Shown here in pieces: positions 11,990 through 24,037 of a stretch of 64,000 nucleotides of DNA. The stretch spans positions 62,001 through 126,000 of the forward strand of contig NW_003101646.1 of assembly GCF_000003855.2 (NCBI RefSeq), read 5' to 3'. The notes beneath the pieces were generated by a model. That model did no database searches, was not told where the DNA came from, and was given only the letters and a program-made list of their open reading frames with translations. The stretch's first letter is position 1. Each line of letters starts with the position of its first letter. The position numbers and the translations under genes are program-made. The DNA comes from Blastomyces gilchristii SLH14081 (lineage: Eukaryota; Ascomycota; Eurotiomycetes; Onygenales; Ajellomycetaceae).

Positions 11990-13844
11990 ATGGGTGTCAT
12001 ACGGAAGAAGACCGCTGCGCGCGGTACCGAAGGTGGAACAAAATACCATTGCGACGTTTGCTCTGTGGATGTCACCTCGACGGTATGTACTGACTGCGTA
12101 TAGTACTGACTGCGTATACTCCGCGCCATGTTATGTTCAAGATACTGATGTTTTGGGGGGTTTGATGCGGTTAGGTGCGCATTTCTTGCGCGCATAGTGC
12201 CTGCCATGAATATGATCTGTGCGTCCCATGTTTCGCCGCCGGCGAAAGCTCAAAGAATCATGATCCGCGAACACACCCATACTACGTCATCGAGCAAAAC
12301 TCGGTTCCTATCTACCAACCTGACTGGGGCGCAGATGAAGAGTTATTGCTATTAGAAGGCGCGGAAATCTACGGCCTAGGATCATGGGCAGACATTGCTG
12401 ATCATATTGGCGGCTACCGAACAAAGGAAGAAGTACGCGACCATTACATCGAAACTTATATCAACAGTTCCAAATTCCCTCTCCCCGAACGCGCTGATCC
12501 CAACGACAAAACTCTACAAGAACAAATATCGAAAGAGGAGTTCCAGGCTCGCAAAAAGCGACGAATCGAAGCTCGAAAAGAGGCGGCACGGGTCGCCCCT
12601 CCTGCAACACCAAAGCAAAAGCCCACGGCCTCTGTACCCGCCTGCCATGAAGTCCAGGGGTATATGCCAGGCCGTCTCGAATTCGAGACGGAATTCGCAA
12701 ATGAAGCTGAGGAAGCGGTGCAACACATGTCATTTGAACCCGGTGATGGCCTAAACGCGAATGGGGAAATGGACCCGGAAATGGAACTTAAAATGACCGT
12801 GAAGGACATTTACAACTCCCGTCTTACCGCCCGAACGGAACGTAAGAAAATAATATTCGAACACAACCTATTGGAATACCGCAAAAATACCGCCCAAGAC
12901 AAGAAACGGACAAAAGAAGAACGCGAACTCCTCAACAAAGCAAAACCATTCGCCCGCATGATGAATCATGAAGATTTCGAGGAATTCACAAAGGGCCTCG
13001 AATACGAACATAACCTCCAGCTCGCAATAGCCCAACTACAAGAATGGCGAACGATGGGAATCGGCGATCTGAAAAGCGGAGAGAAGTACGAGCAAGAAAA
13101 GCAGCAGAGAGCCCAACGCGCAATCCCGCAAGGAGCCTTTGATAGAATGGCGGGCACACGCCCCAAACCATCACAGATCCCAGATACTCCTTCCGCCGCC
13201 ACACAATTAACAATGCCAGAACTACCCCTTCGCCTCCAACGCAACGGAACCCAACAGAAACAACAAGCCCCCGTCTCCACCTCCTCCGGCCCCGAACCAG
13301 CATCCGCTCTACCCTTGAACGACTTCGATAAAATGTTCGCTACCACCGAGATGAACGGGACGTCGACTCCCAAACCACCCGCAAAGACGAAATACGTCAT
13401 CCCGCCAATAAGCGGGCTTGCGCCATGGAAATTGGAAAATGACATCGCCCCGGACCTGCACTTGCTGACGAAGGAGGAGGTGGAGCTGTGTAACATTCTT
13501 CATCTGCAGCCTAAACCGTATCTCGTCATTAAAGAGCATATGATTAAAGAGGCGATGAAGCAAGGCGGGAGCTTGAAGAAGAAAGATGCTCGGGCGATGT
13601 GTAAGGTGAGACCTAGAACACCCATCAGAATCCTCCAACTCTAAACCCTTGCCTCCACGGTGGTCTTTTTCCTTTTCACCTCTTTTTTTTCTTTTCTCTT
13701 TTTTTCCTTTTAGTTTCTATGTCGCGCCCGTCACAATTCCAAATCATATGAATTGACACTGTTTGTGAATAATAGGTCGACGTTGCCAAATCTTCACGAA
13801 TATACGACTTTATGGTACATAGCGGGTGGATAGCGAAGGCATAA
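11990..13844 (+). CDS. ADA2: SAGA transcriptional adapter ADA2
   Basis: Exons are 11990-12082, 12175-13605 and 13776-13844, total 530 residues, with phases that join in frame. The N-terminal ZZ zinc finger is visible across the first intron ([14 protein letters not shown], then [19 protein letters not shown]). A SANT domain follows ([37 protein letters not shown]). A central region and a C-terminal SWIRM domain complete it ([48 protein letters not shown]). ADA2 is a core part of the histone acetyltransferase module of SAGA and ADA, stimulating GCN5 in the nucleus. Domain order and length are those of the family. The last exon is only 23 codons and was placed by the conserved SWIRM end. Confidence 0.96.
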
Positions 13845-14755
13845 ATAATGATATGAAAGGGGGACGAAGAGAAGGAGTTGAGGGAAAGGACGGAACATAA
13901 GAAAATGAGACAGAATCGAAGGAGCCATTTTCTACCCATTATCATCCCCTTTTACCGAATTTATTATTAATTATCACCAGTATCAACAACATCATCACCG
14001 TCATTATCATCATTACTACCTCACCATCTCATTCAGAACCCCTCCATCTCCCTTATAATTTTATAACCCCCATTACCCCCCTTTCACTCTCCCTCTTCAT
14101 TTTTACTACTCTCGTGTTAAAATTTTATTGCCTACCTTTAACAACCATTGATATCCAATTGCACAGTGTTGCACAGCCATCCGTTTGGTTTTTATTTCCC
14201 ATGAAACTGTATTTAATCTATTTACAGATTTTAGGTTTAAGTTATTTTTCCCTGTGTAAGGAAAGCAACTGCAGGCAGTGGTGAAATTTAACTTACTTTT
14301 TTTATTAAACCTTCGATTAGGGGTAAGGTTTGGGTCCAATTTCAAGCTAGGTTACTGTGCAGTATAAGATACCTTTTGCACAAGCTTCTCAGTATATATT
14401 TAATGAGGAAGTCGCATATTATATTAATGCGATTTTTATTAACTAACAAAAGCTCATAGTATAGTACATAACCAAACTATTTCAACCAGCTCCGTTCCAC
14501 AGTGATCATGTCCTTTTTATTTACAAGCCAGATAAGTTTATATCTTGGGTTTAACCCGGCCTCCTCTTCCGGCTTCTCACCATCGGGCCTCGGCAGTTGG
14601 CCTGGAACTTCCCCAGATCTTGGCGTCTGCTCTGGATGGATTGTAGAATCTTAAGGAAATACATCCCGAGCGTAGATCAGGACGGGTAAGCCGCCATATA
14701 AAATAGTAATATTTAATATCCCTTTCAAGGCTCTGAACCTCGCGTATCGGAGTTT

Positions 14756-14797
<42 letters not shown>

Positions 14798-15013
14798 AAG
14801 GGAACATCCACCGCTTCACCTCGGGCATATAAAGATTCGATCCCGGGAAACACTGGAATATAACCCCCATTGTATTGTATACATCCGGACAAAGCCAGAC
14901 AAAAACTACTACTTAATTTGTCTTCTTCACCGTATCCCACAAAAAACCTACCCCGTCAATCTTACAAAAATCAATATATATATATATATATAAAATAAGA
15001 AAAAAACGACAAT
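13845..15013. other. Intergenic region with a 40-bp T run
   Basis: About 1.2 kb, AT-rich. It holds ATC-rich low-complexity DNA near 13960-14030, a T run at about 14757-14796 and a TA repeat near 14975-14991. No coding sequence was recognised. The right end must contain the promoter of the crotonase gene. Confidence 0.5.
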
Positions 15014-16154
15014 ATGACCGTACCAAACTTCACAAACCCCCCACCACCCACCCAACACTGCCTCCTCAGTTTCCCGACCCCGGAAATCCTCCTGGTAACC
15101 CTCAACCGGCCCAAATCGCTCAACTGCGTGAACTCGCAGGGCCATGCGGAACTGCACGCGGTGTGGGAGTGGATGGATGCGGACGTTGTTGAGAGTTGGT
15201 ATCATTACGGGCAAGGGGAGGGCGTTTTGCGCTGGGGCTGATTTAAAGGGTAAGTTCTATTTAATTAAGCTAAGCTATTCTTAGGGCTTTGTTGTTTAGG
15301 GCAGGGAGGAAAAATAAACATATACAAAAAAGTTTCATGTGTGGATGTTTCTTGCAGTCCTGAAAGGAAAATAAAAATAAAGGGGAGAAATAAAAGATAA
15401 AATAAATAAATAAATAAATAAAAATTAAAAAAATAAAAAAAAAAATAAGAAAATGAAACGCCATAAACCCAAAACTAAACCCCCAAACCCATTAACCTAA
15501 GACTAAAAACCACAAATCAAAAATCTAGAATGTAACGATAAAAACTCCCAATCATCCGGCCGCCCAGCACCACCCCCCTCAGGCTTCGCCGGCCTATCCC
15601 GGCGCGCAGGGAAAAAACCCGTCATCTGTGCTGTCAACGGCCTCGCCTACGGCGGCGGTTGCGAGATCATCATCAACGCCGACATCGTCATCGCCAGCAG
15701 GCGCGGGGCGAAATTCGCGTTGCCGGAAGTTAAGCGCGGCGTCGTCGCGTTGGCAGGTGGGCTGACGAGGCTGGTGCGGACGGTGGGGAAGCCGCGGGCG
15801 ATGGAGATGGCGTTGACGGGGAGGGTGGTCCGGGTTGAGGAGGCGGAGCGGTGGGGGCTTGTTAATGAGGTTGTGGAGGATGGGGGGGAGGCGGATGATG
15901 TGGATGTTGGGGACAGGAGGGTGGTGAAGCGGGCCGTGGAGGTTGCGGGGGAGATTGTGGCGAATAGTCCTGACGCGGTGATTGTGAGTCGGGAGGGGGT
16001 TAAGTTGGGGTGGGAAGGGGTGGGCGCGGAGGATGGGAGTCAGATGTTGATGGAGGGATGGGCGAGGCGGTTGAATGAAGGGGAGAATCTGAAGGAGGGC
16101 GTAAAGGCGTTTGTGGAGAAGAGGAAGCCGAGATGGGTTGCGAGTAAGTTGTGA
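15014..16154 (+). pseudogene. Enoyl-CoA hydratase/isomerase (crotonase) family gene with a frame break in exon 1
   Basis: Exon 1 is 15014-15249 and exon 2 about 15568-16154. The start matches the family (FPTPEILLVTLNRPKSLNC, then HAELHAVWEWMD). Exon 1 continues as GIITGKGRAFCAGADLKG, but in the next frame. The break lies in GTTGAGAGTTGG at about 15188-15198 and fits loss of one AG unit from a GA repeat. Exon 2 carries the second half of the active site (KKPVICAVNGLAYGGGCEI), then LPEVKRGVVALAGGL and a helical C-terminus ending RKPRWVASKL. The intron (15250-15567) is unusually long and contains ATTT-type repeats. Crotonases hydrate or isomerise acyl-CoA thioesters, mostly in fatty acid or amino acid breakdown. 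Apart from the break the gene looks complete, so either a recent loss or a sequence error is possible. Confidence 0.75.
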
Positions 16155-16743
16155 GGAGGAATGTTTGCGAGCAGGTATTGGGCCTTGGATCTCCTTTCTT
16201 CTATTCCATGCTTGGCTGGATGCACTTCAATATCAAAAAAACTGTAACCTTATTAGAATAGAGGTGGAATATATTAGAACTCGAATACGGTATACAATGT
16301 AATTACCCGAATCTCATCTGTTGCATGTCCCATTCGTATATATAAATACAACGCGCTAATTTCTTCAATTAGCCGCTTCATCAAAGGAAGGTATATAATG
16401 TTGAAAAATTGATACATCTGTCCAGTGAAAAGTCCACGACAAACGTCGCACCATCAAAAACAAGCTTGAGGATGAAAATGGGCCCAGGTACCGGACTCAC
16501 CAGCTGAATTAATTGAGCTGTTGAGAACTAGCATCGCCACCATACGAAATGGCCAACAGAGCTTCTAGAATACACAAACCACCCTCCCGGGATTGATGTT
16601 TGTGGTTGCCCTTTTTAGGGTTATCCTATCAATTCTCGGTCTGGTTCAATCATGTTCAGCTGGCTAGCCTTGTACCTACTTTCATTCTGGCAACATAACA
16701 TGAGAGTGACACACCTGGCTTTTTCGAGTAAAAACCATGCCAA
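16155..16743. other. Convergent intergenic region
   Basis: About 590 bp between the crotonase gene (+) and the next gene (-), so it should contain two 3' ends. No coding signal or repeat was recognised. Confidence 0.45.
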
Positions 16744-18265
16744 TTACCCACTGGAGTGAGATCGGTCGGAAGGATTGTTCTTCGAAACTACTGGCGGTTT
16801 ACGTGAAGTAGTCGGCGTTTCCGGGCTCGCTCGCCGGTTCCGCCTTGAGCTTAACTGTGAAATTTTGTTGGTATCAAGTGAAGCGTTGCAAGACACTGAG
16901 CGTTTGTTTGTTCTAGATCGTGTATTGATTCTGGAATTTCGAAGCGGTGGTTGTCGATCTTCATCCAGGATTCTACAGCACAATGGCAAAGTAGATAGAG
17001 ATGGTTCCGCATCCTCATCTTCTCCCGGTAAGTCTCTTGTTGCATGAGGCACCGGACTCTGAGGCGCACTAGCGGGCCCAAATGTAGAGCGGATCCGCTT
17101 CCTCGATTGGAATGATGTAGAATCTGTAGGATCTGGAGAATCTCGCATGGCACGCTTTCTAACGTTTGAGGTACCATTTGGTTGAGAAGCGAGACGAGAA
17201 GGTTCTCGAGGTTCCTTTCTATTTCTGGGGCTCCGGGGTACGGAGCCGGGTAGGTTAGATGCATTTCCATCTGTGAAAGCATCTCCGTTGGAGCCTACCG
17301 TCGTCCTAGAAGTTAACGAAGGCTCAGCCTCCCCTGTTGGTTCCGGGGAGGCGGAAGGGACTTCGACAAAACCAAACCCATCTGAGCGGTACTTGTAGCG
17401 AACACGGCGACCAAGCCGGCTGTCACTTTCTTCAGCATTGTTAAGCACAGATTCGTCGGCGGGAGGGCTGTCTGGTTGCTCAGAATCTTCATCGTCTAGC
17501 TCTTCGTGAATCCAAGTCATCCCAGGCATATCGCCCCACTGTGGATTCCAAATCTTTTGCGCGAGCCAGTGATTCTTGACATTCTCGTAGGCTTTGGTGT
17601 TGATGTCACTGGGTTCGATATCTAGTTCGTCTTCTAACCATTCGCGCTCCTTGGATATCTGGAAAAGAAACTGATAGTATGGACGCGAGGGCTTAGTTTC
17701 ACGTTTATGGGCAGTCATGCACTCCGCACTAAGAATATTCCATCGTTGGTTCGGTGGGTCTAGCGTAGGTCCCGAACGAAGTGGGCGTTGGATGTCAGCC
17801 TCATGTTCTATGTTCCCAGCGGCGTGGCCCAAAAGGCTGAGCTTTCCATCTACCACTCCATATCCCTTGCTCTTTCCATCGGTTGGTGACATTCTCGAGT
17901 GCATTCTCGGCGAAAGTAAGCTCCATCTTAAATGGCAGTGTATCTTTTCGTCCTCTCATCCGCCTCAGGCACTGGTCTATCAGACGTTCCTCCTCTATCC
18001 TTCGCTGGTAAGCGAACTGAGGTTCTGGCATTGAGTTAAGCCTTTCCTTCTTGCGTCGCTCCCGCTCCCTTCGTCGATCAGCTTCAGTGAGCGGGTGAGG
18101 CGGACTGGGTGGTTGTGTCGTCTCTCCCGACGCGTATGGCGGTGGAGGGTCGTTCAACGCGGATCGCTCGCGGGTGAGAAGCTCCGGGTTGTCCTGTAAC
18201 CTCTGAAGGGCGTCAATGACTTCCGCTAACGTAAGGGGCCCAAGGCCATTAACTTGAGTGACCAT
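16744..18265 (-). pseudogene. Unrecognised fungal protein with a duplicated internal module, frame broken by a 7-bp tandem duplication
   Basis: I do not recognise a function. The N-terminal half (MVTQVNGLGPLTLAEVIDAL, Pro-rich, then a basic ERERRKKER helix) leads to FAYQRRIEEERLIDQC and WKEQGIWSGRWKAQPFGP. The second half has YYQFLFQISKEREWLEDEL and WLAQKIWNPQWGD. These two stretches align, so a module of about 60 residues is repeated. Between them the frame changes at 17803-17815, where ATGTTCT is followed by ATGTTC. Removing one 7-bp unit joins RRWEHE to ADIQRPLRS in one frame, matching WIHEE of the second module. The rest is Ser/Pro/Arg-rich and probably disordered. An in-frame Met at 18346 is an alternative start. 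A 46-nt intron (GTAGAT...ATAG) could also restore the frame, but it would remove part of the repeated module. Confidence 0.6.
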
Positions 18266-19606
18266 GATCGCAAAAACCAGGATGATAGGTTTGATTTCAA
18301 AAGTGTTGGCCAGAATATCGCGAATGAGGTAAATGGAAAGCCGCATAGAGTCAGCATGAAGGTACGAGTGGGAAATTAATTTCGAAGCGTGAAGTTTGGA
18401 GTGTTGTGGTCGGGCGGTTGTTGGCAGTTGTTGTCATGGTTCGTCGGGCATTTGCCTGGCTGGTGGAGGGGAATATCCTTCTAAGATATTTATTTGGTAT
18501 GTTAACTATTTACCATAACTAACTACAGAGTAGTTAGTTACTCTGTAACTATGTACTCCGTACTGTACCTCAGCTTCCCTTATTCTATTGTTGGTGGGCA
18601 AATCTATCAATCACAATCTCAACAATAAGGATGGATATTGTGTATGTAGTATATACTCTGTACTCACTCATAGTGACTATTCTAGCCCATTTATTAGGTC
18701 TTGGGAATCAGGAAGAACTCATTCAAATGTAGGATTATACTGACTATACTGATCAACCTGGGTAAAAATCCTTTCAGTGTAACTACAGTAACTCTTGTAA
18801 ATATGGAGTAAATAGTTGGTTATCTCTGCATTATTATTATTATCATTTTTATTATGATTATTGACAACAGCAACCACATACAGATACATTCATGAGCTGT
18901 TGAAACCTACTTAGATAGTTCAATATGATTATAAAAAAAAGATTTGAACATGGTGAGAATCAAAGGTCTCATGTCACTATCATCTAAAATGCAAATACAT
19001 GCACAGTATACTGTTCATAGACTGATTTCTTCATATAATATTTGTACAAAATACTAGCTATATTTGTAAAATATAAGTATTTTTTCAGTTAATTATTCTA
19101 GAGAGTATCTACTCTATATTTCTTATCTTCAATATAAATATGTATGCTGAATATGAAGCTATACAGAGTAGTGTCTACTCTGTAAATGTATGTATGTAGT
19201 TCTAAACCATGCTCTTCTTTTTCTAACTATAGTCAAACAGCACCCAGACTGCTTGGATATTGGTGCCCTGCTGGTCTGGGGATGAATCACAGCTGCACAG
19301 GTGCTGCATGGGTGCCCAATGTTTCCCCTTTATGGATCCCGATCTTGCTTGGGTGCAAAACACAGCACTGTCAAAGCGTGCAAGGCTGCCTTGCCTGCCC
19401 GCCTGTCTTTGAAGGGCAAACAATCATGGTGTCAGGGATCTGATTAAGTGGCCTGGGAACTTGCGAAAATCTGCTTGACTGAGTATTAAAGGGACCTCTT
19501 ATGTGCCCTCCTCCACAGATGTTCCCTTGAATCATGTCCTCCCCCGGCCACTTGCTGTTCGCACCAAGTACAATTCTCATCAGATTTTGCCATTCATAGA
19601 CAAACT
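18266..19606. other. AT-rich intergenic region
   Basis: About 1.3 kb upstream of both flanking genes. It has many variants of the motif TACTCCGTAC, including an intact copy at 18553-18563. It is AT-rich at 18480-19200, followed by a GC-richer segment around 19240-19480 that may be a remnant of another insertion. No gene is supported. Confidence 0.4.
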
Positions 19607-21353
19607 ATGCCTGCTCCGCCCTGTGCAGTTCCTCATCCTCAGGCTATATTTTCTCTCTTACCTTTAAACGAAAATGCGCACGCTGTCATTCAGAATCCAT
19701 CCAACTATCATCTTCTTTCCAGTCATGTTGACAGTATGCATAGGCAGCACCATATGCTAAATGTTGGCTTCCAGATTGGCTCAGCTGCACGATATACGTT
19801 GGCCACTCTAGGGCGCAATGGCGACATCGTCGTGGATGGGCCAAGTATCTCCCGAATTCAATGCTCATTTGAAATTCTCCCGGAGTATGATGTCGTGATG
19901 CTTTACGATGAGTCAACATCTCAAACCACCCAGGTTTTTGGTGACGAAGCTACGCCGTTCAGGCCTGGATGCAAGCGTAAGGTCGTCGTTGGCGAACGGT
20001 TCAACAAGATCATCGGCATGGGTGGTATCGGCTGCGATCAAGTTCAATTCGAAATGGTATGGCATCGGGCTAATTTCAAAGGGGAAGAAGAAGCGAAGAA
20101 TCGAATAGAAAGCCCTCTACAGGCTCGAACTATGGACAACGTACCTACAGTTGTACCCTCGGAAATCTCTACTTTAAACCAATGGCCTACCATATAACAA
20201 CTGATAATTCGGTATAAAGTATTGTCTGTTATTGGTTAGGGAAGTTTTGGTGTAGTTCATAAGGCTGTCAATGCAATGTCGACTCGGGAAGAACTATGGC
20301 AGCCAAAGCCATTCCGCAACCTCAAGGTGGATTCCAATCCCAGCAAAAAGATCGATTGGAGCGAGAGATTATGGCACTCTATAGGAGTTCTCATGTTAGT
20401 GAATCCTTCGTACTCTGCCATGCATCTTGCCTAGCTGATATCAACAGCGAAACATCGTTGAATATATCCACTGGTATTCCTCCTCGCACGAACTGTGGAT
20501 ATTCACCGCCTTGAAAGCAGGAGGAGTGGATAATTTAATTGATCAAAAATACTTTGATCAAAATCCCGGTGGAGTTAATGAGCTTCTTGGTCAGATGCTC
20601 CAGGCCCTTGACTATCTCGCCTACAACAGAGTTATCCATCGCGATGTTAAACCAGCCAACATCCTTTACACACCACTTGAATCTGCTCAGTCTCACTTTC
20701 TATATCAACTCACGGATTTTGGACTATGCAATTCCACTGATGCCGCCAGATCAAATGTTGGGTCGCCCATGTATCAGGCCCCGGAGGTGCAATCGCCGGG
20801 AAGGGACATGCAAACATGCAAAGTAGACGTATGGTCTCTCTTCGTCACAGTGGCGGTCGCGCTGAATGTGAACCAATACGGGAGCAAAATGCTCAGCTCA
20901 CACGCCGAATGCGTTGCTTTCGCTTTGCAGGCCGCAAGTGCCCCTGAGTTGCAAACGATCAAAGACATGACTGAAATAGACCCCTCTAAGCGTCCTTCCG
21001 CAGCGCAGATGCTTGTAAAATGTTATAATGGGAGGGGTCTTACAACGCCACGTAACGAGGTCCCTAATTATCCTAAGGAAAGTTTGCCCATGCCCTTCCA
21101 CACGGGCTTCCCGAACCCACAGCCGGGATGGCCCCCGTCTGGTCTGGCATATCCCTCGCCTCCTGCCGTGCCCAACGAACATTGGATGGGTGCCCACACG
21201 TATGATGGACCCCAATTTCCCCAACGGCAAACTGGGGCGCCTAATCGAACCACAAGCGCGTTGGGCGCTCGAAGGCGGCCCCATCCGCCAACCGATAGCA
21301 AGCGAGAACCAACACAGCACGGATTCCCGAGCATGTTTGCGTGGAGACAGTGA
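19607..21353 (+). pseudogene. FHA-domain serine/threonine protein kinase with a frame break in the kinase N-lobe
   Basis: The first part encodes an FHA domain (GSAARYTLATLGRNGDIVVD, PSISRIQCSFEI). A protein kinase domain follows: GSFGVVHKAVN, MAAKAIPQPQG, NIVEYIHWYSS, VIHRDVKPANILY, LTDFGLCNS, GSPMYQAPEV and KVDVWSL. The tail is Pro-rich. One intron is clear at 20395-20447 (GTTAGT...ACAG, joining YRSSH to RNIVEY). At 20269-20278 CAATG is present twice in tandem; removing one copy joins KAVN to VDSGRTMAAKAI, and as it stands the frame is lost. The join between the FHA part and the glycine loop (about 20140-20240) also lacks a convincing intron. FHA-kinases recognise phosphothreonine, as in RAD53/CDS1 checkpoint kinases, but I cannot assign this one to that role. 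Likely a decaying accessory kinase, or an assembly error. Confidence 0.7.
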
Positions 21354-21817
21354 ATGCCCCGTACGTCCCGACTTGATTATCATTGTACTATATCGGTTAA
21401 TTATTTATCACCTCAATAATTCGGTCACCGTCTTTCCTCCCAAAACACCACCCTGACCTCTCTCCCTTTGGACTTAGAACCTTCCCTTTTTCAACGAATA
21501 TGAAAGGACGCAGCTAGCCTTCCCCCTTCCTCCCTCTCTCCGCCACTAGCGTCATCGAGTTGACACACCCAAAAGAGAGCTAGAGTTGTTGGGGCCGTTT
21601 TACCAAGCCGTTGCTGGTAATATCCATGGAACCGACCGTCAGGCAGACCGGCAGACTCCAGGACGGGACGCCTTTGCCGCCTTCCGTATCACAAAGCCCA
21701 GGCAGGGTATGGGAGGAGGCTGGTATAGCCGATCCCATGGGTGGGGTTTGAAACAGCTCTGTGAGATGTTAAACAGGGAATCAGAGATTAAGCCGCGGCT
21801 TTTTCTATTTTCTTTGG

Positions 21818-21859
<42 letters not shown>

Positions 21860-23548
21860 CCACCACGACGAATTTTGGTGAATATTTATATATATTCAAT
21901 GTATGTACAGTACATACGCATACCCCAATTTTCTGCCGTTGACGGCGCTTGGTATCATGGTGGACAACAACTGCCGGCAGAATGTTGGAAGATGAGCAGT
22001 GGGACAGGGACAGTGGTTGATTGATACGGGCTCGTGGTGTTCCTATGATGAAAGACAATGAAATTTCGGAGCAGGTGGTAGCGAGAGATGTGTCGGCTGG
22101 GAGAGAGAGAGCATCAATGTGTAGTATGTGAGAGTGTATGAGATACACAGCTTCGCGCCCCGTCTTCTGGTGCGTGAACCCATACTCCCATTCCCCCCAT
22201 TTCGGTTGTTAAATTCTTGGTTGTTACGGCCATGTCTTTACCGGGGTTCTGAGACTCGAATACTGAGGGGGAAAAAGAGAAAAGAAAATCTTCAAGACCT
22301 CTTGACGAAATACAATGAAAGTGTGCAAGATCACGTACGTACACAAAGAACTCACATAACATAACCTAACTCGCGTATATTGATTTCAGCAACAGTGGAA
22401 TTAGCCAGGTTTATTTGGTGGAATTATCTATCCCTGCCATTATTCTCCCGCCAGGGGCCGTGGGTATAACAGCCAGCCAGCACCCTAATTTCCACCACCA
22501 ATCATATCAGACCCCGGCCAAATGGCAAATGTCTTTCATACATGCAACCCCTCACCTAAACTACCTGCACCACAACACTCTCGCCGCCTAAAGCTATGGG
22601 ATACGAAACTTCATGCCTCCAGAGGAAACTCACTCTTATGGTTCCTTCAAACCATCAGGCATCTCAAAATCAAGAAGTGTGCTAGGTGGGTGGGTGCGGC
22701 ATCGGGGTTGGGTTGGCCAGCCTTACTACACGACACTACTTCGTAGTGAAGCAAAAAAATCAGCGACTTCACGCCGTTCGAAAAAACGGAATTGACCAGA
22801 ATAAAAGACTCGGTAAGGGTTCAAATTCTAAAAACCACAGAGTAAGTCTCTCTACGATGAGAAACATCTCCATGAACTGTTTGTGATAGCTGTTTCTTCC
22901 CACCCTCAATGCATTTTTGCATTCTACATCCCACCAACCCCACACCACCACCTGTGCTCTTTCAATTCACATAAACTTTTTTCTCTTCAGCTGGGATTTT
23001 ACAAAGGCAAAACAAAGGAGGCCGTTCTAAGATTTGAACGGCCTTGTTCAAGCCCTGGGATATGAAAAGATCTCAGGGTAGTGAGTGAGTCTAACCGAGG
23101 GCTGATAAGGGCAGGGCGACGACGAACGCCCAAGAGCTTTATTGTCTTATGGAAACATGGCAGAAGATGATGCTATGGCTGAATTCTGACCTTCGTTGCT
23201 TTGGCAGGGTTGGGGAAGGACCCTTATGATAGAGAGCCACTGCGGGTATAATAGGCACTCATGGGCGCCTATAGGTATAGATGCCAGCCCTTCTTCTGGC
23301 CTGCTTGTTAACGTCACTACTTCCCTGAGTAGTGGTGGCCGTGACAATTAACTACTTGCATCATCTGTTCAAGCTACGGGGTGCAATCTCACTCTATCTC
23401 CATAGAGCTTCTCTTAAAATTTCTTTGCCAATTGATGATATTCTTACATATATTGAAGTGGCCGAAAATTGATAAAAAAAAACATCAAAAAGCATAGCTT
23501 TGTCTGCCAAAGTCTCTTGAACTCAACTACTTTAACGAACCGCTACAG
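21354..23548. other. Intergenic region of about 2.2 kb
   Basis: It lies between the 3' end of the FHA-kinase and the 3' end of the next gene. It contains a T run at about 21820-21859 and CT/GA-rich stretches. Scattered short open frames without similarity are present. No RNA gene was recognised by eye. Confidence 0.45.
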
Positions 23549-24006
23549 CTACCCTTCCATCTCACTAATCTGTTTCCCTTCACCATGCATCTCCGATATT
23601 AACCGCGGAGGCACCAGCGAATAACCAGTCCCTTGCTTCATGGAATCCTGTTCTTCAGCGAGCGGGCCCAGTCTCGTCTTCCGTCGTCTCCAGAAGAAGA
23701 TCCACCCAGCCGCACCGAAAAGGACTACGCCAACTCCCACACCAACTCCAGCACCGATTGCGGTTGTTCTTGAACTCGAGCTCCCGCTCCCGCTCTCGCT
23801 CCCGCTACCAATATTACCGAAGACGTCGATGCGGGTAGTCTGGTCCCCGATCTCGAAGCGGAGGTTCCAGTTCCAGTTTCTGTTTTAGTTTTCGTTTCGG
23901 TTCCGGTACTTGGCGCAGGCGTCGTAGTGGTACTGGTAGCGAGCGTGGTACTGGTAGTGGGCGCGCTACTACTCCCCGTCGTCGTCGTTGTCGTCGTCGT
24001 CATCGT

Positions 24007-24037
<31 letters not shown>

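Noticed and set aside
17801..17860. 46-nt intron instead of a frameshift in the duplicated-module gene
   Set aside because: It is possible by GT...AG rules, but it would delete the GRWKAQPFGPRRW part that aligns with the second module. I keep it as the alternative explanation.
19186..19443. 85-codon plus-strand frame as a small secreted Cys-rich protein
   Set aside because: It has no signal peptide and sits in a repeat-like, GC-shifted patch of an AT-rich intergenic region. It has no support beyond being open.
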